DNA of 64,000 bases from Sweltsa coloradensis (lineage: Eukaryota > Arthropoda > Insecta > Plecoptera > Chloroperlidae), in NCBI GenBank assembly GCA_024449915.1, contig JAMZAV010000093.1, forward strand, positions 62,001 to 126,000. The letters run 5' to 3'. The translations under genes and the position numbers were made by a program. The notes below the pieces were generated by a model. The model was not told where the DNA came from. It searched no databases and saw only the letters and a program-made list of their open reading frames with translations. Each line of letters starts with the position of its first letter. Position 1 is the stretch's first letter. Shown one piece after another: positions 54,117 to 64,000 of the stretch.

Positions 54117-54939
54117 CAGTGGCGTATCCAAGGGGGGGGGAGAGAGGGGGACAACCCCCCCCCCCCTTTTGCCAAAGAAAAGTGAGAAAGTGCACTTGAA
54201 AGTTTCAATGGAGAATATAGAATCACTGTTTTATAGCAAAACTAAATGCAAATTACCATCTGACCAAAAGAGGATTTAAGTAAAGATACAAATTTGGTTA
54301 TTGTGATGCTTTAAAACGCACAGATTTTCACCAAAATGACCTTGAAAGTGAAAACTTTTAGATTAAAAACAGGATTTTAGTAGATAAGAAGTTGGTGATG
54401 CTTTAAAACGCACAGATTTTCACCAAAATGACCTTGAAGTAGAAAATTTTCCGGGGGGAAAGCCCTCCGGATCCCCACTAAGCCTTCGGTACATCTATGA
54501 ATTAATTGGTTGAACCCCCCCTTTATGAATTCCTGGTTTTTGGTTTATTTGGATTAAGGACGCGTCAACCGTTAGTTCATAGTGCACCACTCTAGCCTAA
54601 GGGGGGTTGGGAGGAGGCATGCTGGTCAGAACCAGAAACGGGTAAGGGGAGGAAGGGGGGTTTCTCAAGTCGCGGTCGTCATCGTCTTTGTCATCGTTCG
54701 TTATGTCATTGTCATAGTCGCCGGGGGGTCGTCAAGGGAAGGGGGCAAGGTCCCCGACGACGATTGCCAGAGCTCGCCTCTAGTTTCGGGGAGTAAGAAA
54801 GATACTCTTGCTCGAACTAGCTGATGTTTGCGAGGTGGACTTTTTCTCTTGAATCGCCTTTTACGATTAGCAGAGCCATGCTCTGGGCCAATTCTACCCC
54901 GGGCCCAGACGGGGGTATGAATTCCTGGATACGCCACTG
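54117..54939. mobile_element. hAT-type non-autonomous DNA transposon carrying a SINE-A
   Basis: Terminal inverted repeats CAGTGGCGTATCCA and TGGATACGCCACTG at the two ends, with an exact 8-bp target duplication AACGGAAG (54109-54116 and 54940-54947), which is the hAT signature. Without the SINE it is about 430 bp and non-coding. It contains a ~45-bp direct repeat (GATGCTTTAAAACGCACAGA at about 54307 and 54389) and opposing G-run and C-run near its left end. Confidence 0.88.
54537..54915 (-). mobile_element. SINE-A copy inside the hAT element (exact boundaries)
   Basis: Perfect 13-bp duplication TATGAATTCCTGG at 54524-54536 and 54916-54928 defines a 379-bp element from the T-run to GACGGGGG. 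It is one of the best references for the family's true ends. The CTGGTCAGAACCAG hairpin is followed by AAACGGG instead of CCACGGG. Confidence 0.93.
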
Positions 54940-54947
54940 AACGGAAG

Positions 54948-55292
54948 ACATCGTGAGAAACTAGGGCACTTCAAACGGTTAGGTCATATTGCGCCTGAAA
55001 GTTAATGAAATGAGTTAATGGTGTGTTCCATGATTATTGTTTTCTATGTGTATAGAAAAGAAAATAATGGTGTTGTTAGTTATATCAAAACAATGCTTAT
55101 TAATTATTTGAATGGAAATAAATAAATAAAGGAAATGTGTACGATGTGAATTAAATTTGGTTAAAAATAACTTTGAATGAGAAATTTAGAAAGCTTGTCG
55201 CCATTATCATATGATAGAAGTTCTTCATATGATTGGGAGAGATTAAATTGCGTGAGCAAGGCATCATATTTGGTACATTCTGCTAGCGCAAT
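54948..55292 (-). mobile_element. LINE-B 3' UTR, nearly complete
   Basis: Begins ACATCGTGAGAAACTAGGGC immediately beyond the hAT target duplication and extends to ACATTCTGCTAGC. Confidence 0.84.
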
Positions 55293-55480
55293 TTGACCGG
55301 TGTGATGCTGGAAAAAGTTACTCCAAAGTCAAAATGGTAAAAACTAGTTAGAACCTTATCAAACCAGGGTCATGAGATGTGTCTTGATGTGAAGGGAAGA
55401 TACGGTAGAAAAACGCCAAAGTCGTAAGAAGAGTAAGTGAGCCATGTGTTGAGTACCTTGGATAATTCCATTTCCTTCCC
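55293..55480. other. Unassigned spacer
   Basis: No recognisable feature. Confidence 0.35.
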
Positions 55481-55572
55481 CTACCTAAGGCTGGATCCAG
55501 CATGGTTCTTCCTCCCAAGCCTATCATAGGCCAGAGTGGCGCATATGACCTTACAGTTGACGCGCCCGTAAA
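55481..55572 (+). mobile_element. SINE-A variant fragment in inverted orientation
   Basis: GGCTGGATCCAGCATGG, GGCCAGAGTGGCGCATATGACC and GTTGACGCGCCCGT on the plus strand. Resembles the variant at 47925. It is the second exception to the minus-strand rule. Confidence 0.72.
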
Positions 55573-55856
55573 ACAACTAACTCAAAACCCTATCGTTTAT
55601 ACCTTACATAATACCAATCAACTTAAATGCAAATGTTACCGGGTACTCAACACATGACTCGCTCACTCGTCTAACAACGACTTTTGCGTTTTCCTAGTCT
55701 AGTTAGCCAAGGCGCCTTTATACCCGGACAATGGGAGACCCGGGTTCAAACATCGGTCGGAATAGATTTTTTAAATTTCTGGATTGTATTAAAAAATTAT
55801 AGTACGAGTTTTGAATTGCGTACATACAGTACTATGGAAAACATAGCCAGTACGAT
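55573..55856. other. Unassigned spacer
   Basis: GACCCGGGTTCAAACATCGG near 55738 is weakly tRNA T-arm-like; nothing else is recognised. Confidence 0.35.
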
Positions 55857-56229
55857 TTGGTTTAAGGGAGCGTCAACTGTTAGGTCATACATAATGCACC
55901 ACTCTAACCTGGGGGGGGGAGAGGAGGGGCCCATGCTGGTCAGAACCAGCCACGGGTAAAGGGAGGAAGGGGGGTTTCTCACGTCGCGGTCATCATTGTC
56001 TTCGTCATCATACGTGGTGTCATTGTCGTCATCGTCGTCGAGGGGTCGTCAAGTTAAGGGGGCAAGGTCCCTGACGACGATTGCCTGAGCTCGCCTCTAT
56101 TTACGCCGCGGGGAGTAAAATTCTACCCTTCATACTAGCTGATGTTTGCAAGGTGGACTTTTCTCTTGAATCGCCTGTTACGATTAAGAGCCATGCTCTG
56201 GGCCAATTCTACCCCGGGTCCAGACGGGG
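55857..56229 (-). mobile_element. SINE-A copy, near full length
   Basis: Short tail (TTTGGTTTAAGGGAGCGTC), all other parts present, small deletions in the 5' hairpins. Confidence 0.85.
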
Positions 56230-56384
56230 AGAGGGGAGGAGACAGCATGGAGGAAGGGCCCATGCTGGTCAGAACCAGCCACGGGTAAGGGGAGGAAGCG
56301 GGGTTTCTCACGTCGTGGTCGTCATTGTCTTTGTCATCGTTCGTTGTGTCATTGTCATCGTCGTCGGGGAGGTTGTTAAGGGAA
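56230..56384 (-). mobile_element. SINE-A central fragment
   Basis: G-rich part to the central stem, directly after the 5' end of the preceding copy. It may be the older host of that insertion. Confidence 0.75.
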
Positions 56385-56691
56385 TTTGATTTGATATATA
56401 TTGTGTAAATTGTGACATATCTAAAATACCAGCAAATGAGCACATTTCAATGATCCAATCCTGACAACCTACGACGACGTGAGAAGCTAGGGCGCTTCAA
56501 CCGGGGCCGCCAGTGATATTGCCGGTTAGTAGGCTTATTATTGGTTTTGTATTTTTTCTAAGTTATAAAATGAAAGTTAAAGATAATTGTCACAACGTTA
56601 GTAAGTTATATGTTTGCGTTTTTAAAACACTTTTATTGAGATTATTTGGTTTAATGGCAGATCCTACTACACGCAGACAAGGGGTGGAAAA

Positions 56692-58121
56692 ACGACGACG
56701 ACGTGAGAAACTAGGGCGCTTCAACCGGTTAGGTCATATTGCGCCGCCTGTGAATGAAAGTAAATGAGAAGAGTTAATGCAGGTATGTTTGATGATTAGA
56801 TTGTTTTCTAAGTGTATAAATAACAAAATAAATTGATGATGAAGAAAGTAATAGCAAAATAAAAGTTATGTATGTAAATGAAAATAAAGAAAAGAAAGAA
56901 ATGTGTAAGATGTGAATTAAATTTTGTTAAATAGATTACTATGGATGAGAAATTTAGAAAGTTTGTCGCCGTTATCATATGATAGAAGTTCTTCATATGA
57001 TTGGGAGAGATCAAATTGCGTGCGCAAGGCATCATATTTGGCACATTCTGCTAGCATATGATGCACGGTTAAAGGTACATCACATGTGTCACATATGGGA
57101 ATAACCTTTTCTCTAGTTAAGAGATATCCGTGTGTTAGGCGTGTGTGCCCTATACGAAGTCTAGACAATACCACCTCTTCTCTACGTGAGAGTCGAGACG
57201 TAGGTGGACGAATTTTGTTAGTCAATGTGGGCATCACACTACGCAATTTGTTATTTTGCAACACATTCCAAGATGCTTGTCGCAAATCCAACAATCTTTG
57301 CTTGTATCCACTCTTGACATCTGGAACGGGAACTAGATTGAAATCAACGTCGCGACGCTGGGAAGCTTCCTTAGCAGCCCGATCAGCGTGTTCATTTCCC
57401 TCTATGCCCACGTGTCCAGGTATCCAGCAAAACTCTATTATATATCCCTTAGAGGTTAGTTTTTCTAAATAGAATTGGATGTCTTGTACCAAATGATGAC
57501 AAGAATACATGAGTTTTATAGCTTGAAGTGAACTTAGGCACTTCCAACCTTGTTTTCAATTTTGGAGCCATCTGTGAATACCAAAGTTAACCTTTGATGT
57601 TCATGGCAAATCTTTCTAAAGTTAATTTTGAATACACTATCGCAAGTAGAGTTTTTATCAAAACGACAAAGGTCGAATAGAAAAATCGGCTCTGGTGTAG
57701 ACCAGGGCGGGTTATTGCTAAAAACAAAATTAAAAACTGTTGGCAGATTAAATTCTATAAGATTAAACAAAAGTTTACATCTTAACCCCGTTGGAAGGGT
57801 TGCCATCGGTTTGTTATCAAAGTGTCTGACATATTTCACATTGAAAACATCATGGTTTGATGGATGGTTGGGCATAGATTTAATTTTTATTACGTACGTA
57901 CCCATCAAGAGGTTTCGCCGTTCTGCCAAGGAGGACACACCTGACTCGGCATACAAACTGACTACCGGGCTTGTTCGAAATGCACCAAGAGCAAGACGAA
58001 GACCACAATGGTGGACAGTGTCTAGAAGTTTAAGGGTTGTGTTACTTGCTGAAGAGTATACGAAACATCCATAGTCCATCTTGGAGCAAACTAGAGATCC
58101 GTAAATTCTCAACATGCAAGC
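56692..58121 (-). mobile_element. LINE-B copy III with RNase H and C-terminal Cys/His motif (pseudogene)
   Basis: Minus-strand frames cover the end of RT (GAFRTSPVVSLYAESGV), the start of RNase H (LVFTDGSKIENKVGSA), WIPGHVGIEGNEHAD and a C-terminal motif CDTCDVPLTVHHMLAEC of CCHC type, then the 3' UTR and CGA terminus. Against copy II, about 160 bp are missing near 57533, removing the AELFAI and CSDS catalytic segments of RNase H, so it cannot be functional. It is the cleanest source for the 3' coding end. The site that the 5S-derived SINE occupies in copy II is empty here (57606-57621). Confidence 0.9.
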
Positions 58122-58322
58122 AAAAGGAATTTCTTATGCTTATTTGTTTAAACGAATTACTTCAATGATAAATTTTGTGATTTTGTCTTTGTTTTCATAA
58201 TATTATGACATTTCTTCTTTTGATCGTGGTAGATGAAATTGCGTTCGCAAGGCATATATTGGTAAATTAAGTAAACATGTGATGTTGGGGAACATCAACC
58301 TTTTCTCTAGTTAGTAGATATC

Positions 58323-58711
58323 TTTTTTTTTTTTTGGTTTATTTGGATTAAGGACGCGTCAACCGTTAGGTCATAATGCACCACTCTAACCTAGGGGGGG
58401 GAGGAGCCCATGCTGGTCAGAACCAGCCACGGGAAAGGGGAGGAAGGGGGGTTTCTCACGTCGCGGTCGTCATTGTCTTTGTCATTGTTCGTGGTGTCAT
58501 TGTCTTTGTCATCGTCGTCGAGGGGTCGTCAAGGGAAGGGGGCAAGGTCCCCGACGACGATTGCCAGAGCTCGTCTCTAGATTCGGGGAGTAATATACTA
58601 TACCCTTCTTACTAGCTGATGTTTGCAAGGTGGACTTATTCTCTTGAATCGCCTTTTACTATTAGCATAGCCATGCTATGGACCAAATTCCACCCCGGGC
58701 CCAGACGGGGG
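58323..58711 (-). mobile_element. SINE-A copy, full length, with long T-run
   Basis: T-run of about 13, all segments present. It carries an extra GTCTTTGTCAT in the GTC tract, like the copy at 39526, which suggests a shared source. Confidence 0.89.
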
Positions 58712-58940
58712 CCTTTTATAAAAAGAGTGATGAATGCAACAGGAACGGAATGAGCATTTTCCCCGTAGTACTTTCGTGCCTGTTACCCAATATCCACATT
58801 ACAAAAGAACAGTAGTCCCAAGATGCCTGTCGCAAATCAAGCATTCGTTCCTTACATCCATTCTTGACTTCAGGATCGGGAACTAGATCGAATTCAACGT
58901 CACACGCTGGGGAGCTTCCATTAGCAGCCTGTCCGCGACA

Positions 58941-59439
58941 AAATAGCTAACTTTCATAGCGGAATTTAGCTTGTCTACATATTATATCATTCCACCAAGG
59001 TCTTCAAGTAAAATCCCACACTTTATTCTTCTGTACAAGAAAGTGTTGTCTTGTCTGTCTGAGACAATGGGAAATAAAAATGCCTACAGACGCGCAAGTT
59101 ATGTTAATAACTCTCAAAGAAATTTGTGGCATGCATACGATTTGAGGCGCATTAAGGGGAAATTTCTGCTCATTACATTGATTTAAATTTTCCAAAGTAG
59201 TAGTTCTGTTCATTGGCAATTAAAGTTAGTAGGCGTTTATTCGTCACTATTAAAAAACCATAAAGATTGTGATATTGAGGAGCCCACTTAGTAAACTTTG
59301 AGTGATTACCACTTACTTTGTGGGCTTAACAAAAACTTCCATTGTCCAGTCTGTGTGACGAACGCCCACAAATGAAATAATACATATTATATGGACAATT
59401 TATATGGATATATTTAGTTGGTATTTGGATATATATTTG
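58941..59439. other. Unassigned DNA
   Basis: Short open frames exist on both strands over the same bases (58971-59219); no family is recognised. Confidence 0.4.
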
Positions 59440-59510
59440 TTGGTAATCCGCTAGGTCATTATGCGCCACTCTTTAGCCTAGTGGATGTGGGGAGGACAGC
59501 CCCATGCTTG
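59440..59510 (-). mobile_element. SINE-A core fragment
   Basis: CGCTAGGTCATTATGCGCCA and GTGGGGAGGACAG, then loss of similarity. Confidence 0.62.
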
Positions 59511-60305
59511 GGAAGCTCGGTGAAAGGAGGATGCGGAAGGTCGAGGACTACGAGCAAAACACTTCTCAAATGTAATCATTATGGTTTGTGTAACGTAGAA
59601 GGAACAGCACCAACAGTGTTAACCCTTTATTGCCTGATCATAGATATAAACAAAACAAACATTTCACTGATAGCCTATCCATACCAAAACAAAAATTTTG
59701 CATTAGATTTTTTAAATATTTAAATCTTTTAAATTTTTTTAAATTTTTAATATGAACCGTAATTGTAAACTTTAAATTATTTTAAATTAAGCGGGCGTTA
59801 CACTAGGAAGTTCAAAAAGTGAAAAGAGAAAAGTAAACAGAAGAAGGGCTATTCAAAACCAGTAAATAACAAACATGTCAACAGAGCCACCTGATTAGTA
59901 ATAATCAATCAATTTCTTCTTTTAAATCATATTCTAAAACAATACCAATTGATTGACATTTGTAGTGATTTTACTGACTTTTCCTCATACTTTATTCTTA
60001 TTATTTCGTTTTCTTCAAAAGAATATGCTCATATTAGCAAAGTGAAACATTTATCAAGCATTTATTATATTTCACAACCAGGTTTATATGCATTCTGAGA
60101 CAAGTTATGATATCTGCCACCTATTTCTGAAATTGAACAATCACAATCAACTCTTCAAGGTCATTTTACTCTTCTCTTTTCTCTTTTTATAGTAGACCAG
60201 AGTTTGACACTTGAAAAGTAGAAAATTAAATGTAAAAATTAACAATCCCTTCAAGAGCTAACTGTATTTGCTCTATAACTGGACTAATGCGGCTCTGTTT
60301 TGATT
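59511..60305. other. Unassigned DNA
   Basis: Contains a loosely inverted pair, AAGTGAAAAGAGAAAAGTAAA near 59818 and TTTTACTCTTCTCTTTTCTC near 60164. It might be an old DNA element of about 370 bp; there is not enough to call it. Confidence 0.35.
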
Positions 60306-60358
60306 TTTTGGTTTATTTGGATTAAGGACGCGTCAACCGTTAGGTCATAATGCACCGC
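60306..60358 (-). mobile_element. SINE-A 3' end fragment
   Basis: T-run and core to AATGCACCGCT, then a new copy begins. Confidence 0.8.
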
Positions 60359-60757
60359 TATTTTTTGGGGGGTTTATTTGGATTTTAGGACGTGTCAACC
60401 GTTAGGTCATAATGCACCACTCTAGCCTAGGGGTGGGTGGGGGGGGGGGGAGGGAGGAAGGAAGAGCCCATGCTGGTCCGAACCAGCCACAGGTAAGGGA
60501 AGGAAAGGGGGGTTCTCACGTCGCGGTCGTCATTGTCTTTGTCATCGTTCGTGGTGTCATTGTCGTCATCGTCGTCGAAGGTTCGTCAAGGGAAGGGGGC
60601 AAGGTCCCCGATGACGATTGCCAGAGCTCGCCTCTATAGTTTCGAGCAGTAAGATACTCCGCTCTTATACTAGCTGATGTTTGCGAAGTGGACTTTTTCT
60701 CTTGAATCGCCTTTTACGATTAGCAGAGCCATGCTCTGGGCCAATTCTACCCCGGGC
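60359..60757 (-). mobile_element. SINE-A copy, near full length
   Basis: Long G-run, all hairpins; ends at CCCCGGGCC. Confidence 0.88.
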
Positions 60758-60972
60758 CAAGAGATATGGGGAGCAGGAACCCATGCTGTCAGAACCAGCC
60801 ACGGTAAAGGGGAGCAAGGGGGGTTTCTCACGGCGTGGTCGTCATCGTCTTTGTCATCGTTCGTTGTGGCATTGTCATCGTCGTCGAGGAGGTCGTCAAG
60901 GGAAGTGGAGGTGACCCCGACGACGATTGCCAGAGCTCACCTCTAGTTTCGGGGAATACTATACTCTCCTCT
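60758..60972 (-). mobile_element. SINE-A central fragment
   Basis: From the G-rich part to GGGGAATACTATACTCTCC, with no 3' core and no 5' end. Confidence 0.8.
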
Positions 60973-60978
60973 ACCCTC

Positions 60979-61330
60979 TTGTTTATTTGGATTAAGGACG
61001 CGTCAACAGTTTGGTCATAATGCACCACTCAAGCCTAAGGGGGGGGGGGAGGAGGAGGGGCCCATGCTGGTCAGAACCAGCCACGGGTAAGGGGAGGACG
61101 GGGGGTTTCTCACGTCGCGGTCGTCATCGTCTTTGTCATTGTTCGTTATGTCATTGTCATCGTCGCCGGGGGGTCGGCAAGGGAAGAAGGCAAGGTCCCC
61201 GACGACGATTGCCAGAGCTCGCCTCTAGTTTCGGGGAGTAAGATCCGCTCTTACTATAGCTAATGTTAGCGAGGTGCACTTTATCTCTTGAATCGCCTTA
61301 CGATTAGCAGAGCCATGCTCTGTGCCAATG
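60979..61330 (-). mobile_element. SINE-A copy, slightly 5'-truncated
   Basis: Complete to AGAGCCATGCTCTGTGCC. Fourth of a row of four head-to-tail pieces. Confidence 0.87.
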
Positions 61331-61353
61331 CCAAGTCGGAGAAAGAACATAAA

Positions 61354-61604
61354 ACGCCGACGTGAGAAACTAGGGCACTTCAACCGGTTATGGTCATATT
61401 GCGCCGCCTGTGATACCAAAGTTAATTAAATGAGTTTATGATGTGTTTAATGCTTATATTGTATTCCAAGTTAATAACAGAAAAGGAAATAATGGTGGTG
61501 ATAGTAATAGAAAAAGAAAAATTATTTATTTAAAAAAAAATTGAATGTAAATTTTGTTAACTAAATTAGGCCCCTACTTTAAATGAGAAATGTCGAAAGT
61601 TCGT
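61354..61604 (-). mobile_element. LINE-B 3' UTR fragment
   Basis: Terminus (CGCCGACGTGAGAAACTAG) to the GAAAGTTCGTCGC segment. Confidence 0.82.
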
Positions 61605-61637
61605 CGCGCCACTCTAGCCTATAAGGAATGTGGGAAT
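61604..61637 (-). mobile_element. SINE-A scrap
   Basis: GCGCCACTCTAGCCTATAAG and GTGGGAATG only. Confidence 0.5.
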
Positions 61638-61639
61638 GT

Positions 61640-62026
61640 TTTATGGTTTATTTGTAAAAGGGCGCGTCAACCATAAGGTCATAATACGCCACTCTGTAGC
61701 CTAGAAGGTAAGCCTATGGGGGGAGGGGCCCATGCTGCTCAGAACCAGCCACGGGTAGGGGGAGTGGAATGGGGGATGGTTCTCAAGTCGCAGTCGTCAT
61801 CGTCTTTGTCATCGTTCGTGTTGTCATTGTCGTCGTCGGAGAGGTCGTCAAGGAAAGGCGAAGGGTCCTCCAACGACGACTGCCAGAGCTCGCCTCTAGT
61901 TTCGAGGAGTAATATAATCCTCTCTATACTAGCTGATGTTTGCGAGGTGGACTTTATTACTTGAATCGCCTTTTACAAACAGCAGAGCCATGCTCTGGGC
62001 CAATTCTACCCCGGACCCAGACGAGG
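61640..62026 (-). mobile_element. SINE-A copy, full length, divergent
   Basis: All segments, with ACAAACAGCAGAGCC in place of the AATCG hairpin arm. Confidence 0.84.
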
Positions 62027-62032
62027 CCTTGA

Positions 62033-62098
62033 ATTTACAAAACCTTTTAATTCCGCTGAGATTACCCGTTATCACACTTTAGACCGCCACATCTTGAC
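62033..62098. repeat. Direct repeat, copy 1
   Basis: CTTGAATTTACAAAACCTTT... matches 63141-63215 closely. The two copies lie about 1.1 kb apart with LINE-B and SINE-A between them. Confidence 0.7.
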
Positions 62099-62483
62099 GA
62101 CGACGTGAGAAACTAGGGCGTTTCAATCGGTTAGGTAATATTGCGCCGCCTGTGATATTGAAAGTTGATAAGATGAGTTATTATGTGTGTGTTTGATGAT
62201 TAGATTGTTTTCTAAGTGTATATATAAAACAAAATAAGATGATTATAGTAAAACAAAAATTATTATTTTAATGAAAAGAAATTAAAGAAATGTTTCTGAT
62301 GAGAATTAAATTTGTTAAATAGATTACTTTGGATGAGAAATTTAGAAAGTTTGTCGCCGTTATCATGATAGAAGTTGTTAATATGATTGGGAAAAATCAA
62401 ATTGCGTGCGCAAGGCTTCGTATTTGGTACATTCTGCTAGCATATGTTGTACAGTTAAAGGTACATCACATGTGTCACATCTG
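62097..62483 (-). mobile_element. LINE-B 3' UTR, complete, to coding tail
   Basis: Terminus through to CACATGTGTCACATCTGG. Confidence 0.86.
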
Positions 62484-62856
62484 GTTTGGTTTATTTTGAT
62501 TAAGGGTGCGTCAACCGTTAGGTCATAATGCACCACTCTAGCCTAGGGGATGGGTTATGGGGAAGAGGGGCTCCCATGCTGGTCAGAACCAGCCATGGGT
62601 GGGGGGGGGAAGGGGGGTTTCTCACGTCGTGGTTGTCATCGTCTGTGTCATCGTTCTTGATGCCATGGCCATCATCGTGGGTGAGGACGTCTATGGAAGG
62701 GGGAGAGGTCCCCGACGACGATTGCCAGAGCTCGCCTCTAGTTTCGGGGAGTAATATCTTTTACGAGCTGATGTTTGCGAGATGGACTTTTTCTCTGGAA
62801 TCGCCTTGTACGATCATCAGAGCCAAGCTCTGGGATAAACCCCGGGCTTAGGCAAG
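62484..62856 (-). mobile_element. SINE-A copy, near full length
   Basis: Full order; GTC tract altered (CATGGCCATCATCGTGG) and 5' end degraded (CCCCGGGCTTAGGCAAGG). Confidence 0.84.
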
Positions 62857-63248
62857 GAACTCATGACGCGCGGACAGAAGGACCTCTCAGCGCAAACTTA
62901 TTTAAATTAAACATTGTGATTGTGTTTTCGAGTTGATTACTTCAAGGTCACTGTAATCTGTAACACGGTCAGAAGTGTGGTTTTCACAATACCCTCCGTT
63001 TGAACGAGCTGTCTTGATTAGTAAACGTTGCATAAAACATTAGATGTCTAACCTCACATCAATCGAACACGATGGTTGTGAGTGAAATAGAGGGAGTTAT
63101 CAATGCAGTTTAGACTCGGTTCTTGACGCCGTGAACATCAGGCCTTGAATTATCAAAACCTTTCAATTCCGCTTAGATTACCCGCTATCACACTTTTGAC
63201 CCCACATATCTACCTTGAAATGTTCAAATTACTGATGCCATACAAATT
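62857..63248. other. Unassigned DNA with direct-repeat copy 2
   Basis: 63141-63215 is the partner of 62033-62098. The rest is unrecognised. Confidence 0.5.
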
Positions 63249-63467
63249 GTTTTTTTTTTTGTTTATTTGGGACGCGTCAACCGTTAGGTCATAATGCACC
63301 ACTCTAGCCTAAGGGGGTTGGGGGAGGAGGGGCCCATGCTGGTCAGAACCAGCCACGGGTAAGGGGAGGAAGGGGGGTTTCTCATGTCGCGGTCGTCATC
63401 GTCTTTGTCATCGTTCGTTGTGTCATTGTCATCGTCGCCAGGGGGTCGTCAAGGGAAGGGGGCAAGG
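63249..63467 (-). mobile_element. SINE-A copy, 5'-truncated
   Basis: T-run, TTATTTGGGACGCG (short deletion), to GGGAAGGGGGCAAGG in the central loop. Confidence 0.84.
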
Positions 63468-63488
63468 CTTTCAGGCAGGAAAGAAAAT

Positions 63489-63611
63489 GTACGTGAGAAA
63501 CTAGGGCGCTTCAACCGGTTAGGTCATATTGCGCCACCTGTGATATGATATAAATTTAAAATGTTGGGTTTTGGTTTGTTTGATGATACTGTCATTTTTT
63601 AAGTTTGTATA
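63489..63611 (-). mobile_element. LINE-B 3' end fragment
   Basis: Terminus and ~100 bp, ended by the CGA repeat of the next LINE-B copy. Confidence 0.8.
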
Positions 63612-63728
63612 ACGACGACGTGAGAAACTAGGGCGCTTCAACCGGTTAGGTCATATTGCGCCGCCTGTGTTTATAACAATTGACTAGATGAGTTAATGGT
63701 GTGTTTGATTATTATTATTATTATAATA

Positions 63729-63782
<54 letters not shown>

Positions 63783-63787
63783 ATTAC

Positions 63788-63866
<79 letters not shown>

Positions 63867-63900
63867 GTTGTATAAGAAATGCAAATAAATGTTTTTTTGT
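63612..63900 (-). mobile_element. LINE-B 3' end fragment with ATT expansion
   Basis: Starts at ACGACGACGTGAGAAACTAG. The family segment TTTGATGATTATATTG has grown into the (ATT)n tract. Confidence 0.8.
63707..63867. repeat. (ATT)n microsatellite
   Basis: About 160 bp of TTA units with two short interruptions. Open frames of Asn, Tyr or Ile runs here are artefacts of the repeat. Confidence 0.95.
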
Positions 63901-63912
63901 TTAGTTTTAATA

Positions 63913-64000
63913 ATTTGGTCATAATGCGCCTTTCTATCATGTTTGATATGGGGAGGAAATTCCCATGCAGGTCAGAACCAGCCACGCTTAGAGGAGGAAA
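63913..64000 (-). mobile_element. SINE-A fragment, cut by the window edge
   Basis: TGGTCATAATGCGCC, then GGGGAGGAAATTCCCATGC and the CCACGCTTAGAGGAGG part; continues beyond the window. Confidence 0.72.

Larger units (their letters stand above)
56471..58940 (-). mobile_element. Older LINE-B copy, split by LINE-B copy III and a SINE-A
   Basis: 56471-56691 terminus and proximal 3' UTR with a damaged core (TTCAACCGGGGCCGCC); 58122-58322 distal 3' UTR; 58712-58940 coding tail (GATGCCTGTCGCAAATCAAG to GCAGCCTGTCCGCG). Confidence 0.7.

Noticed and set aside
59801..60215. DNA transposon with GAAAAGAGAAAAGT-type inverted ends
   Set aside because: The match is purine-rich and imperfect, and no target duplication is visible.
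63671..63985. Long Asn, Tyr and Ile homopolymer frames
   Set aside because: Produced by the ATT microsatellite on both strands.
1227..64000. CRISPR array or other prokaryotic repeat-spacer system
   Set aside because: The repeats are long, irregularly spaced retroposons with target-site duplications in eukaryotic DNA. There are no cas genes.

Overview
This window is repeat-dense nuclear DNA from an invertebrate animal. There are no bacterial-style operons. One strong exon with a splice acceptor is present, together with nested non-LTR retrotransposons, an I-clade LINE carrying an RNase H domain, and a 5S-rRNA-derived SINE. I cannot name the species; an arthropod or another marine invertebrate is plausible. 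Most long open frames here are translations of repeats.

Two repeat families make up most of the window. 'SINE-A' (my name) is about 380 bp, ends in poly(A), and occurs about 75 times as whole copies or fragments. 'LINE-B' (my name) is an I-clade-like LINE present as about 45 mostly 5'-truncated copies ending in (CGT)n. Almost every copy of both families lies on the minus strand; I found only two inverted SINE-A fragments (near 37.5 kb and 55.5 kb). The two families share a core at their 3' ends. SINE-A also carries the reverse complement of the extreme 3' end of LINE-B. Its consensus folds into a series of hairpins.

Layout. 1-15 kb: unassigned DNA with scattered SINE-A and LINE-B copies and a 770-bp inverted-repeat-bearing element (7.2-8.0 kb). 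15-20.3 kb: a deeply nested block in which one LINE-B holds a second copy of that element, two SINE-As and a second LINE-B, which itself holds a 5S-derived SINE. 20-43 kb: alternating SINE-A and LINE-B tails with unassigned spacers, a second 5S-derived SINE (35.3 kb) and a local duplication with a strong hairpin (41.3-42.3 kb). 43.5-46.5 kb: a decayed CR1/Jockey-like LINE ('LINE-C') inserted in LINE-B. 48.3 kb: a tRNA-like sequence between inverted repeats. 51.1-53.5 kb: the terminal exon and 3' UTR of a host gene on the plus strand. 54.1-54.9 kb: a hAT-type non-autonomous element with a SINE-A inside. 56.7-58.1 kb: the best-preserved RNase H region of LINE-B. 63.7 kb: a long (ATT)n expansion inside a LINE-B tail.

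The retrotransposons probably work as an autonomous/non-autonomous pair: LINE-B encodes reverse transcriptase and RNase H, and SINE-A, which has no coding capacity, carries LINE-B-like 3' sequence that could recruit that machinery. This is inferred from sequence only. The host gene is read in the opposite direction to nearly all of the insertions.
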